Positions 41,707-51,565 of a DNA stretch of 64,000 nucleotides are shown here, in pieces. Each line of letters starts with the position of its first letter. Positions within the stretch are counted from its first letter, which is position 1. The notes under the pieces were generated by a model. It ran no database searches. It was not told where the DNA came from and saw only the letters and a program-made list of their open reading frames with translations. The stretch is from an uncultured Eudoraea sp. (lineage in GTDB: Bacteria > Bacteroidota > Bacteroidia > Flavobacteriales > Flavobacteriaceae), in the NCBI RefSeq assembly GCF_947490415.1, contig NZ_CANLGX010000008.1, positions 1 through 64,000 of the forward strand, in the 5' to 3' direction. The position numbers were made by a program, and so were the translations under genes.

Positions 41707-42069
41707 CTATTCGCGTTTAACGATCATGTAATAATCATTATCCAAAGGAAGATAGCCAAGATCGTAAACAAAATAATAGGTCGTACCTTTTTTTGTAGTA
41801 TAAAGATTGGTTATATAATCAAAGTCGAAGCCTTTATCCATAAGACGGGTCTTGGTGGTACGTGTTTTTCCATCCTTTAGGGCAAAACTATCTAAGACCC
41901 TGTAATTCTTTCGAAGTCTGTTATTTATGTTTCTTACCAGGTTTTTACTATCCTTATTTAATTTGTTATTATAGGCATTCCGGCAGTAGTCCGAGCAGTA
42001 TTTTTTATCTACCCGGCCCCTGATTATTTCCCCGCATTCAAGGCATTTTTTTTCTTTCTGATGTTCCAT
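41707..42069 (-). CDS. Small zinc-ribbon protein (DUF2116-like)
   Basis: 120 residues. N-terminal zinc ribbon CLECGEIIRGRVDKKYCSDY followed by CRNAYNNK: Cys pairs CxxC and CxxxC with the RGR-x-DKKYCS core typical of DUF2116. The C-terminal part is basic (NNRLRKNYRVLDSFALKDGK) and then beta-rich (TTYYFVYDLGYLPLDNDYYM). Nucleic-acid binding is plausible. Common in Flavobacteriia but with no assigned role. It lies 44 nt from the pentapeptide gene upstream, so an operon is possible. Confidence 0.75.
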   Translation of the reverse strand: MEHQKEKKCLECGEIIRGRVDKKYCSDYCRNAYNNKLNKDSKNLVRNINNRLRKNYRVLDSFALKDGKTRTTKTRLMDKGFDFDYITNLYTTKKGTTYYFVYDLGYLPLDNDYYMIVKRE

Positions 42070-42113
42070 ATATGGTAAAAGAAAACCTTACTCCCATTAT
42101 TGATGTAAGTAAG

Positions 42114-42686
42114 CTACATTACTACAATATCGTATTTTCCGAGCAACCCTACAACTCCATCTTTTGAGAATTTAGCTTTCCTGAGTCGATTTTGTTCAGG
42201 GTCAAACTTATAATTGATTGCTGTGCTTAAATCAGCCCCCTCCAGATTGGTTTTCTCAAAAATAGCTTTATCTAAATCGCATCCTTTAAATTGTGCATTG
42301 CTGAGGTTGGCCTCTGTAAAGTCGACTTCAATTAGTTTACATTCAGTAAACTCAATTTTTTTAAGCTGTAACTGATAAAATGATGCCAGAGTCAATGAAC
42401 AATGATCAAAGGAAAGTGAAAGCAATATAGGATTGCAATGTTCAAAATGAAGCCCCGTTAGTTTACAGTAGGAAAATGAAACCTCATTAAATACCGAATG
42501 ACTTATATTGGCATTGCTTAGGTTGCAATGTGAAAAATGGCATGCAGTAAAGTTCATATTATCGAGGTATGCATCAGCAAAATTGCAGCCTTCAAAAATA
42601 CAGTTTTCGTATGCTGCTTTTTCCAATCTCACTTTTGTGAAATCCTGATCTTTGTACGTTATATCTTCAAAAAATGATTTGTTCAT
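42114..42686 (-). CDS. Pentapeptide-repeat protein
   Basis: 190 residues made almost entirely of A(D/N)LxF-type pentads: FEGCNFADAYLDNMNFTACH, CNLSNANISHSVFNEVSFSY, CKLIEVDFTEANLSNAQFKG, CDLDKAIFEKTNLEGADLST. This predicts a right-handed quadrilateral beta helix. Members such as Qnr and MfpA mimic DNA and protect gyrase, but most have no known role and nothing here singles out gyrase protection. About 190 residues is similar to Qnr-size proteins. Same strand as the zinc-ribbon gene. Confidence 0.88.
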   Translation of the reverse strand: MNKSFFEDITYKDQDFTKVRLEKAAYENCIFEGCNFADAYLDNMNFTACHFSHCNLSNANISHSVFNEVSFSYCKLTGLHFEHCNPILLSLSFDHCSLTLASFYQLQLKKIEFTECKLIEVDFTEANLSNAQFKGCDLDKAIFEKTNLEGADLSTAINYKFDPEQNRLRKAKFSKDGVVGLLGKYDIVVM

Positions 42687-42772
42687 AACAAGCCATAATG
42701 GGGAATAACTAAGATTAAAATGTATCTTCCTTTTCGCACCGGTTAGCCAATTTATATTACAATCTTTATGGT

Positions 42773-45700
42773 TTACTCTTTGAGTATCAAAGCAGGCAAT
42801 CCAAGGTCTGTATACATTCTATTATAGGCGGCCATCTCCGTATTCACAATGGCTTTCTTCTCATTCTCATAGATTTTCCAGTCTTCCAGCAGATCAGTTA
42901 GCCTTTCTTTGGCCCCTTGTGTAACTTCCGGGTCTGAGTTGTCTACAAATCCTTTTAGATGCATTAATTGAGCATTTAGCTGGTTATTGTAGTTAATGAC
43001 ATCCTGAAAAGTTTTCTGATTAGGCTGGATAAGATTTTGTTCCCAGCTGTCTATACGTTTTATTAATTCCTTTCCCTTTTCCAATAGATCAGTAGCAATT
43101 TCATTTTCATTAAGTAGCTCTTCATAAGTCTTTAATTGTTTTTTAGCCGATCGCATTCGGGTCACAGATTCGTGAATATTCTTAATCGTATTTTCAATTT
43201 GATTCAATACGGATTGTTGTTCATCAAAATCAGTTTTGGAGGCCTTTATTTTTGGGTTTGGAAGAATGGTCACTTCCGTTTCGGCCACCTTGTCGTTCAA
43301 AGACAATCGCAGGACATAGTTACCCGGAGCTACACTGGAACCTGAATAATTTCCATAGACAAATACTTTATCTACAGCCGGGAGTGTTTCTTTTCTAAAA
43401 TCCCAGGTAAATCGGTTGTACCCCATTTTTGAAGGCAAAACCGCTGGCTTGGAAGGTCCTCCCGGCCATGTTTTAAAATCTTTTTGATTTTTATTGGTAA
43501 TGGTTCTAATCAGTTTTCCATTTTGAAGCACCTGTAATTCCAGATTCAAACTGTCTGCATCCTCATTCAGATAATAATCAAAAGTAACCCCTTGTTTGGG
43601 ATTTTGTCCGAGTCCCGGAACTGGTTTTTCGGAACTACCCCCAAAGAGCAGATAGGTGTCTTTAGGTTTAAAGATGGTTAGAGCCGTATTATTTATTGAA
43701 CTATTCTGAATGGCCCCAAGATCATCCAATATCCAGAACGACCTGCCGGCCGTAGCTGCCACTAAATCATTATCCTGAATAGTGAGGTCATTAATTGGGA
43801 CTACTGGTAAGTTTAGCTGAAAGGATTGCCAGTTTAATCCGTCATTAAACGAAATATACAAACCGGTTTCTGTACCCGCATACAAAAGCCCTTTTCGTTT
43901 TGGGTCTTCCCGGACCACTCGTACAAATGTATGTTCGTCAGTAATTCCGGTTACTATTTTAGACCAGGTTTTACCATAGTCTGTTGTCTTAAATACGTAT
44001 GGTTTTAGGTCCATAAATTTATAACGCATCACTGTCACATAAGCAGTAGCAGCATCATGGGGAGATACTTCAATACTATTGATTATGCCTTCAGCCAAGC
44101 CCGGAGGCGTAACATTTTCCCAATTTTCGCCTCCATCTTTAGTTATATGAATAAGGCCGTCATCACTACCGGCCCAAAGCACGCCCTTTTCATGGGGAGA
44201 TTCCACGAGATACATCAGGGTGTTATAGTTCTCACCTCCTGCGGCTTCATTGGTGTAAGGCCCACCTCCCGGACCCTGCCTGTTTTTGTCATTTCGGGTC
44301 AGATCGGGACTTATAACGGACCAACTAATACCCCCGTCAGTGGTCTTGAAAACAACGTTCCCGGCATGATAAATAGTATTGCGGTCATGGGGAGAACTTA
44401 TAATCGGGGCGTTCCAGTTATAGCGAAATTTAAAGCTCTCCGGGGCATTTCCCAGAGCCAATTCCGGGTATTCCTTAATTGGTTTGCCTTCCCTCGAGGC
44501 TCTGACCCATTTTTCAATAATCCCCTGATAACATCCACCGTATACAATTTCAGGATTATCGGGATCAAAAGCCAGATAGGCACTTTCACATCCGGCCACA
44601 GAATACCAGTCTTTCCAGTCGATACCCTGATCATTGGTTCTGCTGGCTATTGCGATCGCAGAATTATCCTGCTGACCACCATATACATTATAGGGAACCA
44701 GATTGTCTGTTATAACCCTGTAAAATTGCGATGTAGGCTGATTTTGTTGAGTACTCCAGCTTTTACCTCCATTATTAGAAACGTTGGCACCCCCGTCATT
44801 GGAATTGATCATTTTACGATTATCCAAAGGATTTATCCAAAGATGATGATTGTCTCCATGCGGAGTAGGTATCCGGCTAAATGTTTTACCGCCATCGATA
44901 GATTTTGTTACAGGGGCATTGCATATATATACGAGGTTTTCATCCTGAGGATCTGCAAATATTTCCATATAATACCAGGAGCGTGTAATATTTATCCGGT
45001 CTTTATTCACCTGTGTCCATTTTTTTCCCGCATCATCTGATCTGTAAACCCCACCTTTTTTTCCTTCAGCTTCCAATACGGCGAATACCCGCTCAGGATT
45101 AGCACGGGATACAGATATCCCCGCTTTTCCAAATTCTTCAGGAAGCCCTTCTTTTAACTTATTCCAGGTGGTCCCTCCATCTGTGGATTTATAAAGTCCC
45201 GAATTCTTACCCCCGGATTCCATAGTCCAAGGATAGCGGCTGTGTTCCCAGAATGCAGCATAAAGAATTAATGGGTTTTTCATGTCCATAGACAGGGAAG
45301 AGGCCCCTGTTGTCTTGTTTACAAAAAGTACTTTTTCCCAGCTTGCACCCCCGTCTGTTGACCGGTAAATTCCCCTGTCTTCCGATGGGCCGTATTGAGC
45401 TCCCTGGGCTCCAATAAACATAATATCCGGATTAGCCGGATGAATCACCACATCTGAAATATGACGGGTTTTATTCAGGCCAATATGCTTCCATGTCTTA
45501 CCGGCATCGGTAGATTTATAGACCCCATCTCCCATAGAAGTCATTACCCCTCTGGCGGCGTGTTCGCCCATACCTGCAACTACAATATTTGGATTGCTTT
45601 CTGAAACTGCAATTGCACCAACGGTTCCTGTTTTTAAAAATTCGTCCGAAATATTTTTCCAGCTGATTCCATCATCGGTTGTTTTCCATATCCCACCTCC

Positions 45701-45919
45701 GGTGGAGCCCATATAATAGGTCATAGGCTGACCAACAACTCCACTGCTTGCTACACTCCGTCCGCCTCTAAATGGACCAATATTACGCCACTTCAGGCCA
45801 TGATAAAGGGAATCCTGAGCCGCATAGGGTGAGGTATCGATTTTGGTTTTACGTTTTTGAGCCTGAATGTTTACAGGGATCAAGAGCAGGCAGAGAATAA
45901 AAAGTTGGATGGTTTTCAT
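42773..45919 (-). CDS. Sortilin/BNR-repeat beta-propeller protein (VPS10-like), exported
   Basis: 1,048 residues, signal peptide ([20 protein letters not shown]). Asp-box propeller blades run over the first 700 residues ([60 protein letters not shown]), followed by an Ig-like domain and helical C-terminus. It is a clear paralogue of 32005-35223: shared runs include WRNIGPF / WRFIGPI and [15 protein letters not shown] / RKGLLFAGTETGIY. It is the last of three genes with the PmoA-like protein (30-nt gap) and the serine hydrolase. No catalytic residues identified. Confidence 0.85.
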   Translation of the reverse strand: MKTIQLFILCLLLIPVNIQAQKRKTKIDTSPYAAQDSLYHGLKWRNIGPFRGGRSVASSGVVGQPMTYYMGSTGGGIWKTTDDGISWKNISDEFLKTGTVGAIAVSESNPNIVVAGMGEHAARGVMTSMGDGVYKSTDAGKTWKHIGLNKTRHISDVVIHPANPDIMFIGAQGAQYGPSEDRGIYRSTDGGASWEKVLFVNKTTGASSLSMDMKNPLILYAAFWEHSRYPWTMESGGKNSGLYKSTDGGTTWNKLKEGLPEEFGKAGISVSRANPERVFAVLEAEGKKGGVYRSDDAGKKWTQVNKDRINITRSWYYMEIFADPQDENLVYICNAPVTKSIDGGKTFSRIPTPHGDNHHLWINPLDNRKMINSNDGGANVSNNGGKSWSTQQNQPTSQFYRVITDNLVPYNVYGGQQDNSAIAIASRTNDQGIDWKDWYSVAGCESAYLAFDPDNPEIVYGGCYQGIIEKWVRASREGKPIKEYPELALGNAPESFKFRYNWNAPIISSPHDRNTIYHAGNVVFKTTDGGISWSVISPDLTRNDKNRQGPGGGPYTNEAAGGENYNTLMYLVESPHEKGVLWAGSDDGLIHITKDGGENWENVTPPGLAEGIINSIEVSPHDAATAYVTVMRYKFMDLKPYVFKTTDYGKTWSKIVTGITDEHTFVRVVREDPKRKGLLYAGTETGLYISFNDGLNWQSFQLNLPVVPINDLTIQDNDLVAATAGRSFWILDDLGAIQNSSINNTALTIFKPKDTYLLFGGSSEKPVPGLGQNPKQGVTFDYYLNEDADSLNLELQVLQNGKLIRTITNKNQKDFKTWPGGPSKPAVLPSKMGYNRFTWDFRKETLPAVDKVFVYGNYSGSSVAPGNYVLRLSLNDKVAETEVTILPNPKIKASKTDFDEQQSVLNQIENTIKNIHESVTRMRSAKKQLKTYEELLNENEIATDLLEKGKELIKRIDSWEQNLIQPNQKTFQDVINYNNQLNAQLMHLKGFVDNSDPEVTQGAKERLTDLLEDWKIYENEKKAIVNTEMAAYNRMYTDLGLPALILKE

Positions 45920-45949
45920 AATAAAAATAAGTGGTAAGATAATAAATGT

Positions 45950-46903
45950 TTATTTCAGTTCTTTATAAATTTTTTGGACCTCCTGTACTGTCATAGTTCC
46001 GTCATAAATCAGGAGACTATACTTTAAAATGGTTGGATCTTTTGTGGAAACAGGGACAACTGTTCTGCCAGGATAAACACAATTCTGCATGCTTTCTTTT
46101 TCTCTTAAGATCCAATCTGCTTTATCCTCAGGAGAATCCTGGTGCGAGAGTATCACGATTCCCGAATTGTTTTCCTCATTGGTTAATGACCCAAAAATAT
46201 TCATCCATTTTCCGGCTTTAACGGCACTATTTTCGGGTATGATCTTACCTTTATTGGACGTAAACTGAACATCTTCAGGAAGTTTCATTCGCACAGAAAA
46301 ACCCCCGTAGCCTTTTTCATCATCTGAACCACCTATTTTCAGGTTCTCTTCAAGAGCTAGAAGTGAAATTTCAAAACGTATAATACGATAGTTACTTTTT
46401 CCGGGATAAACGCTAATCGTGGTATTTTCTAATAGGAAGGGTTTTTGTTTTCCCTCCGGGTTTAACCATAGTGGAGATTGCCAATGTGTATTTACCATAA
46501 GCTTTAGAACATCGTCGTCCCTGGAACTACCAATTTCCCTGATATTCCAGGTAAAATCGCTGCATTCCCAGGAATCTCCTAATTGCCTATTTCCAATATA
46601 TACCTGATGCCATGCCCAAAAAACACCCCGGTGATGGGGATGGTCCTCGGGAAAATCTTCAGTGAGTACAGATCCATCAAGGCCATGGAGTGGATGGACA
46701 TAATTGTTTCGCGTGAATTCACCCTTGATCGACTTAGGTTGTTTTTGATAAAAAAGAACACTTTTATCACCCTCTTTTATTTGTATTCCTTCCTCAGACT
46801 CCGTAAAAGTTAATTGGGCGATTCCGAATAAAGGCAATAGCAAAAACCCCAAAAAACATTGGCAATTAGATTTTAATTTATAATAAAAAGTCAGTTTAGT
46901 CAT
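45950..46903 (-). CDS. PmoA/DUF6807-family exported protein
   Basis: 317 residues with an N-terminal hydrophobic signal (CQCFLGFLLLPLFGIAQ). The conserved family region YVHPLHGLDGSVLTEDFPED followed by HPHHRGVFWAWHQV, and further GGFSVRMKLPEDVQF, match the group annotated as PmoA or DUF6807 in Bacteroidetes. Despite the name it is unrelated to methane mono-oxygenase; the fold is thought to be a galactose-mutarotase-like beta sandwich, and clustered His residues could bind metal. Overlaps the serine hydrolase gene by 8 nt. Confidence 0.8.
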   Translation of the reverse strand: MTKLTFYYKLKSNCQCFLGFLLLPLFGIAQLTFTESEEGIQIKEGDKSVLFYQKQPKSIKGEFTRNNYVHPLHGLDGSVLTEDFPEDHPHHRGVFWAWHQVYIGNRQLGDSWECSDFTWNIREIGSSRDDDVLKLMVNTHWQSPLWLNPEGKQKPFLLENTTISVYPGKSNYRIIRFEISLLALEENLKIGGSDDEKGYGGFSVRMKLPEDVQFTSNKGKIIPENSAVKAGKWMNIFGSLTNEENNSGIVILSHQDSPEDKADWILREKESMQNCVYPGRTVVPVSTKDPTILKYSLLIYDGTMTVQEVQKIYKELK

Positions 46904-48185
46904 CTACAGCGCTAAATACCATTTGCCGGAATCTCCAGGCTGTATTATCGTTTGTTGTGCCTTGTGTTTGTTTCATCAGGATACCAATAACCTGCTCCTC
47001 AGGATCTGCAAAATATTGCGTATTAAAGTAGCCACCCCAGTCAAAAGTACCTTCACTGCCCAAGCCGCCAGAATCCTCACCTTTATGATTTACTACCCCA
47101 AATGCCAATCCATAATTCTTAGGGCCGTCTTTCCAGATGTCCCCAATTTGGTTTGCCATGATGGTTCTTACGGTGGTTCTGCTCAGCAGCCTGACTCCGT
47201 TTAACTCGCCTTTATTCAGATACATTTGCAGGAAGGTTGCGTAATCTTTTGCGGTACTTGAAAGACCGGCCCCACCGGAAAAAAACCTTTTAGCACCTTT
47301 AACAGGATAATCTGTATCATAAAACGTAACCGGGTATTTTTCCCATTTCCCGTCTACTTTATGCTGAACATTTACCAAGCGGTCATGCTTCTCTTTTGGT
47401 AAATAAAACCAGGTATCGTTCATGCCTAAAGGATCAAAAATCCGGGTTCTCAGAAATTCATCAAAGGGTAAACCAGAGACTACTTCAATAAAGTAGCCTA
47501 TAACATCAAGACCTTCGCTATAGGTAAATTTCTCACCCGGGGTATGGTGCAATGGAAGGCCGGCGAGTTTCTTAACGCTCTCTTCTATCGATATATCCTC
47601 AGTGGTAAAAAGATCTGTAATACCAGCCTTTTGATAGATGGCTTTGAATCTTGGATCTCCGTCAATTACTCCATAACCTATTCCGGAGGTATGTGAAATT
47701 AAATGTCTAATCGTAATTTCCTTTTCTGAAGGAACACTGGTGTATGTGGTATCTGTTTCATTATAAGTATCCAGGATTTTGGCATCTTTAAATTCGGGAA
47801 TGTATTTTGAAACCGGATCATCTAATTTAAATTTTCCTTCTTCCCAGAGCATCATTACCGCGGTTGAAGTAATGGCCTTTGTCTGAGAGGCGATCCTGAA
47901 AATGGCATCATTATAAATTTTAATACCTGCTGAATTATCAGCCAGACCATAGGCGCTGTGGAACACTATTTTTCCATCTCTTGCAATTAAAGCCACGGCT
48001 CCCGGAATATCACCATCCTTTACAGCTTTTTTAAGCATGGCATCTATTCGCTTTAATCGTATATCAGACATTCCAACAGTTGCCGGAGTAGCTGTGGTAA
48101 GATCAGGTGAAATTTTAACTGATGGGGTTTGGGCAAATCCTATTGCAGCAATTGCCAAACAAAAAAGGAGGTTGATTTTTCTCAT
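46896..48185 (-). CDS. Class C beta-lactamase-like serine hydrolase, exported
   Basis: 429 residues with signal peptide (MRKINLLFCLAIAAIGFAQ). Catalytic SxxK is Ser100-Gln-Thr-Lys103 (FRIASQTKAITS), the YxN position reads YSE in KFTYSEGLDVIG, and the third motif region is GGLGSEGTFDWGGYF instead of KTG. This pattern is typical of esterase-type members rather than true AmpC enzymes. First gene of a three-gene operon with the PmoA-like and BNR proteins, suggesting joint work on an extracellular substrate. The other serine hydrolase in the window (62773-64000) is similar. Confidence 0.87.
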   Translation of the reverse strand: MRKINLLFCLAIAAIGFAQTPSVKISPDLTTATPATVGMSDIRLKRIDAMLKKAVKDGDIPGAVALIARDGKIVFHSAYGLADNSAGIKIYNDAIFRIASQTKAITSTAVMMLWEEGKFKLDDPVSKYIPEFKDAKILDTYNETDTTYTSVPSEKEITIRHLISHTSGIGYGVIDGDPRFKAIYQKAGITDLFTTEDISIEESVKKLAGLPLHHTPGEKFTYSEGLDVIGYFIEVVSGLPFDEFLRTRIFDPLGMNDTWFYLPKEKHDRLVNVQHKVDGKWEKYPVTFYDTDYPVKGAKRFFSGGAGLSSTAKDYATFLQMYLNKGELNGVRLLSRTTVRTIMANQIGDIWKDGPKNYGLAFGVVNHKGEDSGGLGSEGTFDWGGYFNTQYFADPEEQVIGILMKQTQGTTNDNTAWRFRQMVFSAVDD

Positions 48186-48629
48186 AATTTAATTTTTATC
48201 GTGTTCACCTGCTCTGTATGAAGAACAAGGGTTAGTCATTCCTAATTTTTTACTGTCATCGGAACAAATGAATAGTAGAACAATATAACAATAAAAGTTT
48301 TTAATTAAGTACGGGTATTGCAGCTATGCCTATTTACTTTGTAAATTAGATTACCAAGGGCTCTTAAAATCTTAAGGCCTTGCCTTTTTCGTTAATGCAA
48401 TCTGTGAGTTAACTTTTACGGGGCTATAATTTTTGAAATCAATATGATTATTTGATTCAGCATAAGTATTTAATAATCAATATTATAAACAAGTGCAAAC
48501 GACTACAAAAGATTACAAACGAAAATAAGCACTTCCTAACCGAGTAACCCTAAACTGCTGTTCTATGTTTGCAGTGTCGGAGTATAAGAACCGATAGTAT
48601 TAACTGTTTAATCCTTAAAATTAGTAATT
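48186..48629. other. Intergenic region between serine hydrolase and ssb
   Basis: 444 bp between divergent genes with no supported frame. It must contain both promoters. A short AT-rich segment around 48490-48530 has repeated (t)acaaa(a/c)g words flanked by AAGTGC / GCACTT, of unknown meaning. Confidence 0.4.
48564..48571 (+). promoter_or_regulatory. Bacteroidetes -7 box before ssb
   Basis: TATGTTTG matches TAnnTTTG exactly, 58 nt before the ATG at 48630. The -33 element is not obvious. Confidence 0.45.
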
Positions 48630-48962
48630 ATGAACGCACTTAGAAACAAAGTACAGTTGATTGGAAACCTGGGGCAAGACCCGGAAATTGTAAACCTTGA
48701 TAATGGTGGTAAATTGGCCAAATTTTCCGTAGCTACCAATGAGATTTACAAAAACAATAAGGGAGAAAAGGTAACGGACACCCAATGGCATAATGTGGTA
48801 GCCTGGGGCAAAACCGCAGAGATTGTTGAAAATTACCTGGCCAAGGGTAATGAAGTAGCAGTAGAAGGTAAGCTCATTCATCGCTCCTATGAAAACAAAG
48901 AAGGTGAAAAAAGATATATTACCGAGATTAAATGCAATGAATTGGTAATGTTGGGTAAATAA
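48630..48962 (+). CDS. ssb: Single-stranded DNA-binding protein, short form
   Basis: 110 residues, a single OB-fold: MNALRNKVQLIGNLGQDPEI, KLAKFSVATNEIY, TQWHNVVAWGKTAEIVENYL, KGNEVAVEGKLIHRSYENKE. The frame stops directly after the fold, so the flexible linker and acidic tip (ending DDIPF-like) that recruit partner proteins in standard SSBs are missing. It is therefore likely an accessory SSB, with the main copy elsewhere. Monocistronic, with its own terminator. Confidence 0.92.
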   Translation: MNALRNKVQLIGNLGQDPEIVNLDNGGKLAKFSVATNEIYKNNKGEKVTDTQWHNVVAWGKTAEIVENYLAKGNEVAVEGKLIHRSYENKEGEKRYITEIKCNELVMLGK

Positions 48963-49002
48963 TGAGTGGTACTCATTAGTACAACTAACATTTCACTAAA
49001 TG

Positions 49003-49033
49003 AAAAGAGGATCATTCATGATCCTCTTTTTTT
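49003..49033. terminator. Bidirectional terminator between ssb and ferritin
   Basis: AAAGAGGATCAT-TC-ATGATCCTCTTT with A- and T-tracts; reaches into the last codons of the convergent ferritin gene. Confidence 0.8.
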
Positions 49034-49550
49034 ATGGTTGGGTGTCTGCAGCAGCACTTTCTACTGTGATCTGCTGTACATCGCGATCAAATAGGTAGAG
49101 CCCACTTTTGTCATTCCCAATAAGGTTTATCTTATCCAAAATGGTTCGCGCAAGTGCTTCTTCTTCCATCTGTTCGGCAACATACCACTGAAGAAAATTA
49201 TGTGTAGCGTAATCTTTTTCCTGTAGCGCTACATGTACCAATTCATTGATGCTTTTGGAAACAAAAATCTCGTGATCATATAAATCTTCAAACATCTTTT
49301 GAAACGAATCGTAAACAGATTTGGGTTCAGTTAATGCGGATATAGCTGCTTGTCCTCCCCGTTCATTTACATATTTAACCAGCTTCAGCATATGCATTCT
49401 TTCCTCTTCGGAATGTTTGTACATAAAAAGAGAAATTCCTTCAAGTCCTTTTACTTCTGCCCATGAAGCCATAGACAAGTAAATCTGTGAAGATTCTGCT
49501 TCGATCCTGATTTGGTCGTTCAGGGCTTTTTCCATATTTTTTGAAAGCAT
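49032..49550 (-). CDS. Ferritin
   Basis: 172 residues from the ATG at 49550 (MLSKNMEKALNDQIRIEAES); the longer frame starts with TTG. Iron-storage cage subunit of the bacterial FtnA type. Ferroxidase ligands are in place: Glu in NDQIRIEAESSQIYLSMASW, the EExxH centre in HSEEERMHMLKL, a Glu in the third helix and QWYVAEQMEEEALARTILD. An extra C-terminal tail of about 15 residues (VQQITVESAAADTQP) follows the last helix. Monocistronic. Confidence 0.94.
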   Translation of the reverse strand: MLSKNMEKALNDQIRIEAESSQIYLSMASWAEVKGLEGISLFMYKHSEEERMHMLKLVKYVNERGGQAAISALTEPKSVYDSFQKMFEDLYDHEIFVSKSINELVHVALQEKDYATHNFLQWYVAEQMEEEALARTILDKINLIGNDKSGLYLFDRDVQQITVESAAADTQP

Positions 49551-49647
49551 AATAAATGTTTTTATCAAAGTTACAAAATCTAGCTACTAAGGACTTCGTA
49601 AAACCGCAAGATTTTAGCCCTGTTCGTCATTTTTTTTAAGCGATTAA

Positions 49648-50643
49648 TTATCTCGCCATAACAATCAAAGTCAGGCCGATGATATAAACTAATAGCATAA
49701 TATTAAGAAGTCTGGGAACTCCTTTTGGGGCACCTTTAAATTCTTTCCAGACAAAAATACCCCACAAGGCAGCCACTACAGTAGCTCCCTGGCCTAAACC
49801 ATATGAGATTGCAGGACCTGCTTTATCAGAGGCCAGAATGCTAAAAGACATTCCTATACACCAAATAGCCCCACCCAGGATGCCCATGAGATGGTTTTTG
49901 CTTCCACCAACAAAATAGTCCTTAAAACTGACGGCTTTGCCTTCGAATGGTTTTTTCATCAGCAGCGTATTGAAAATGAAATTGCTCGCCAGAATTCCGA
50001 TAGCAAAAATAAATACTGCAGTATACGGACTTAGTTTTCCAGAAATAGGATTGGTAAATTCCGGAAACATCGAATTAGCCACATATTTATAGAAGAAACC
50101 CATTAAGAAACCTGCAATAATTGCCAAAACCAAGCCTTTTGTTGGGACTTTGTCCTGACTTACCGAAAGTTTTTTATAAGCATTTGCATTGAGTAGCATG
50201 GCAATAACTATAAGTGCTACTCCGCCAAAAAGCATGCCTGCATTCCCAACTGGAATATCCAGATAATTTACAACTACGCCTATGACTAATGCAAGGCCTA
50301 TTCCAACCGGAAAGGCTACAGACATGCCGGCAATTGTAATGGCGGCTACCAGAAGTATATTAGCTGCATTAAACAAGATCCCTCCCAAAAAAGCAGAACC
50401 TAAATTTTCAGAACTTGCCTGCCCTAAGTCTTGTAAAAAAGGACGACCTGCATCTCCACTGCTACCTGCGGTCAATGCCAGAAGCAACGAAAAAACTACG
50501 ATACCAAAAACATAGTCCCAGTAAAACAGTTCAAAACGCCAGTCTGGAGAAGCCAGTTTCTGTGTATTTGCCCATGAGCCCCAGGCAAACATGGTAATTA
50601 TACAGAAGAAAACAGCTATTGGGTACGATTCTATGATAAACAT
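49648..50643 (-). CDS. DMT-type sugar/ureide permease (GRP or UPS-like)
   Basis: 331 residues with about ten transmembrane helices in two repeated halves. The start SYPIAVFFCIITMFAWGSWA and later ILGGAIWCIGMSFSILASDK with SYGLGQGATVVAALWGIFVW resemble the GRP glucose/ribose-uptake and plant ureide-permease group in the drug/metabolite transporter superfamily. It follows ribokinase by 11 nt in an operon with a nucleoside hydrolase, so ribose, or a nucleobase or nucleoside, is the most likely substrate. The exact ligand is inferred from context only. Confidence 0.82.
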   Translation of the reverse strand: MFIIESYPIAVFFCIITMFAWGSWANTQKLASPDWRFELFYWDYVFGIVVFSLLLALTAGSSGDAGRPFLQDLGQASSENLGSAFLGGILFNAANILLVAAITIAGMSVAFPVGIGLALVIGVVVNYLDIPVGNAGMLFGGVALIVIAMLLNANAYKKLSVSQDKVPTKGLVLAIIAGFLMGFFYKYVANSMFPEFTNPISGKLSPYTAVFIFAIGILASNFIFNTLLMKKPFEGKAVSFKDYFVGGSKNHLMGILGGAIWCIGMSFSILASDKAGPAISYGLGQGATVVAALWGIFVWKEFKGAPKGVPRLLNIMLLVYIIGLTLIVMAR

Positions 50644-50654
50644 ATTATAAGAGA

Positions 50655-51554
50655 TTAGATGATTTCATTGAGATATGGAGCAGAGGTCTGTGCCCCCATT
50701 TTCGTGACAGACAGCGCTGCCGCTTTATTGGCAAATTCAATACTTTCCTTCCAGGTCATGTTTTGAGCAAGACAGACTGCCAGTGCTCCATTAAAAACAT
50801 CGCCGGCTGCAGTAGTATCTATTGCATCCACTTTTTGAACTTTGGCAGTAAAATGCACCTCACTATTCATAAAAAATGCACCCCTGCTGCCCATTGTAAT
50901 TAGAACATTTTTAACGCCTTTCAGAAAAAGAGCTTCGCATGCCCTGCTTGCCGATGATTCATCAACAACTTCAATCCCAGTGAGAATTCTGGTTTCTGTT
51001 TCATTTGGGGTTATAAGATATAGTTCTTTAAGAATGTCATCTGATAATTCCTGAGCAGGTGCCGGATTAATAATGAGCTTTTGACTATTTTCCCTGCAGT
51101 AGCTTGCTAAATATCCTATAACCGGTATAGGTGTTTCCAATTGTGTTAAAATGATATCAGCCTTTTGAAGCAGCTGAGAAGCACCTTCTAAATGCTTTTT
51201 TGATAAAAGATTATTTGCCCCCGAAGCGACGACAATTTCATTTTCTCCTTCTGCATTTACGGTAATTAATGCAACCCCGGATGGCTCACCATTTACAATT
51301 AATGCGCCATCCATGTTAATTCCTTCTTTTTTATAACCTTCAATCGCATTTTGACCAAAAATATCATCTCCTACGCAACAAATAAAACTGAGTTTACCGC
51401 CTAAACGTGCAGCAGCCACTGCCTGATTGGCACCTTTCCCGCCAGGGAACATAAAAAAATCACCACCTAGTATGGTTTCTCCTGGTTCCGGGAATCTTGG
51501 CGTTTTTACCACCATATCGGTATTAGAACTCCCTACGACAACAATTTCTGGCAT
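50655..51554 (-). CDS. rbsK: Ribokinase
   Basis: 299 residues, PfkB family, cytoplasmic; phosphorylates ribose to ribose-5-phosphate. Starts MPEIVVVGSSNTDMVVKTPR; substrate motif GGKGANQAVAAARLGG (about 38-53); NEAE-like NPAPAQELSDDI and TPNETETRILTG; catalytic anion hole DTTAAGDVFNGALAV (about 250, Asp base in AAGD). All features match ribokinase rather than fructokinase. Middle gene between the nucleoside hydrolase and the permease, with 11-nt gaps. Confidence 0.93.
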   Translation of the reverse strand: MPEIVVVGSSNTDMVVKTPRFPEPGETILGGDFFMFPGGKGANQAVAAARLGGKLSFICCVGDDIFGQNAIEGYKKEGINMDGALIVNGEPSGVALITVNAEGENEIVVASGANNLLSKKHLEGASQLLQKADIILTQLETPIPVIGYLASYCRENSQKLIINPAPAQELSDDILKELYLITPNETETRILTGIEVVDESSASRACEALFLKGVKNVLITMGSRGAFFMNSEVHFTAKVQKVDAIDTTAAGDVFNGALAVCLAQNMTWKESIEFANKAAALSVTKMGAQTSAPYLNEII

Positions 51555-51565
51555 TTCTGTTTTTT

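Noticed and set aside
42114-42686. Quinolone-resistance Qnr gene
   Set aside because: Only the general pentapeptide-repeat pattern is shared; nothing indicates gyrase interaction, and such proteins are common in Bacteroidetes.
44057-45040. 327-codon plus-strand frame opposite the second BNR protein
   Set aside because: It is the antisense of a gene with strong Asp-box repeats; such repeats create long mirror frames without selection.
46896-48185. True AmpC beta-lactamase
   Set aside because: YxN is YSE and KTG is absent, which points to the esterase/peptidase-like members of the fold.
48490-48530. Possible tmRNA-like or att sequence upstream of ssb (ANDYKRLQ-type reading)
   Set aside because: No tRNA-like fold or integrase nearby; the resemblance to a tag peptide start is a few codons only.
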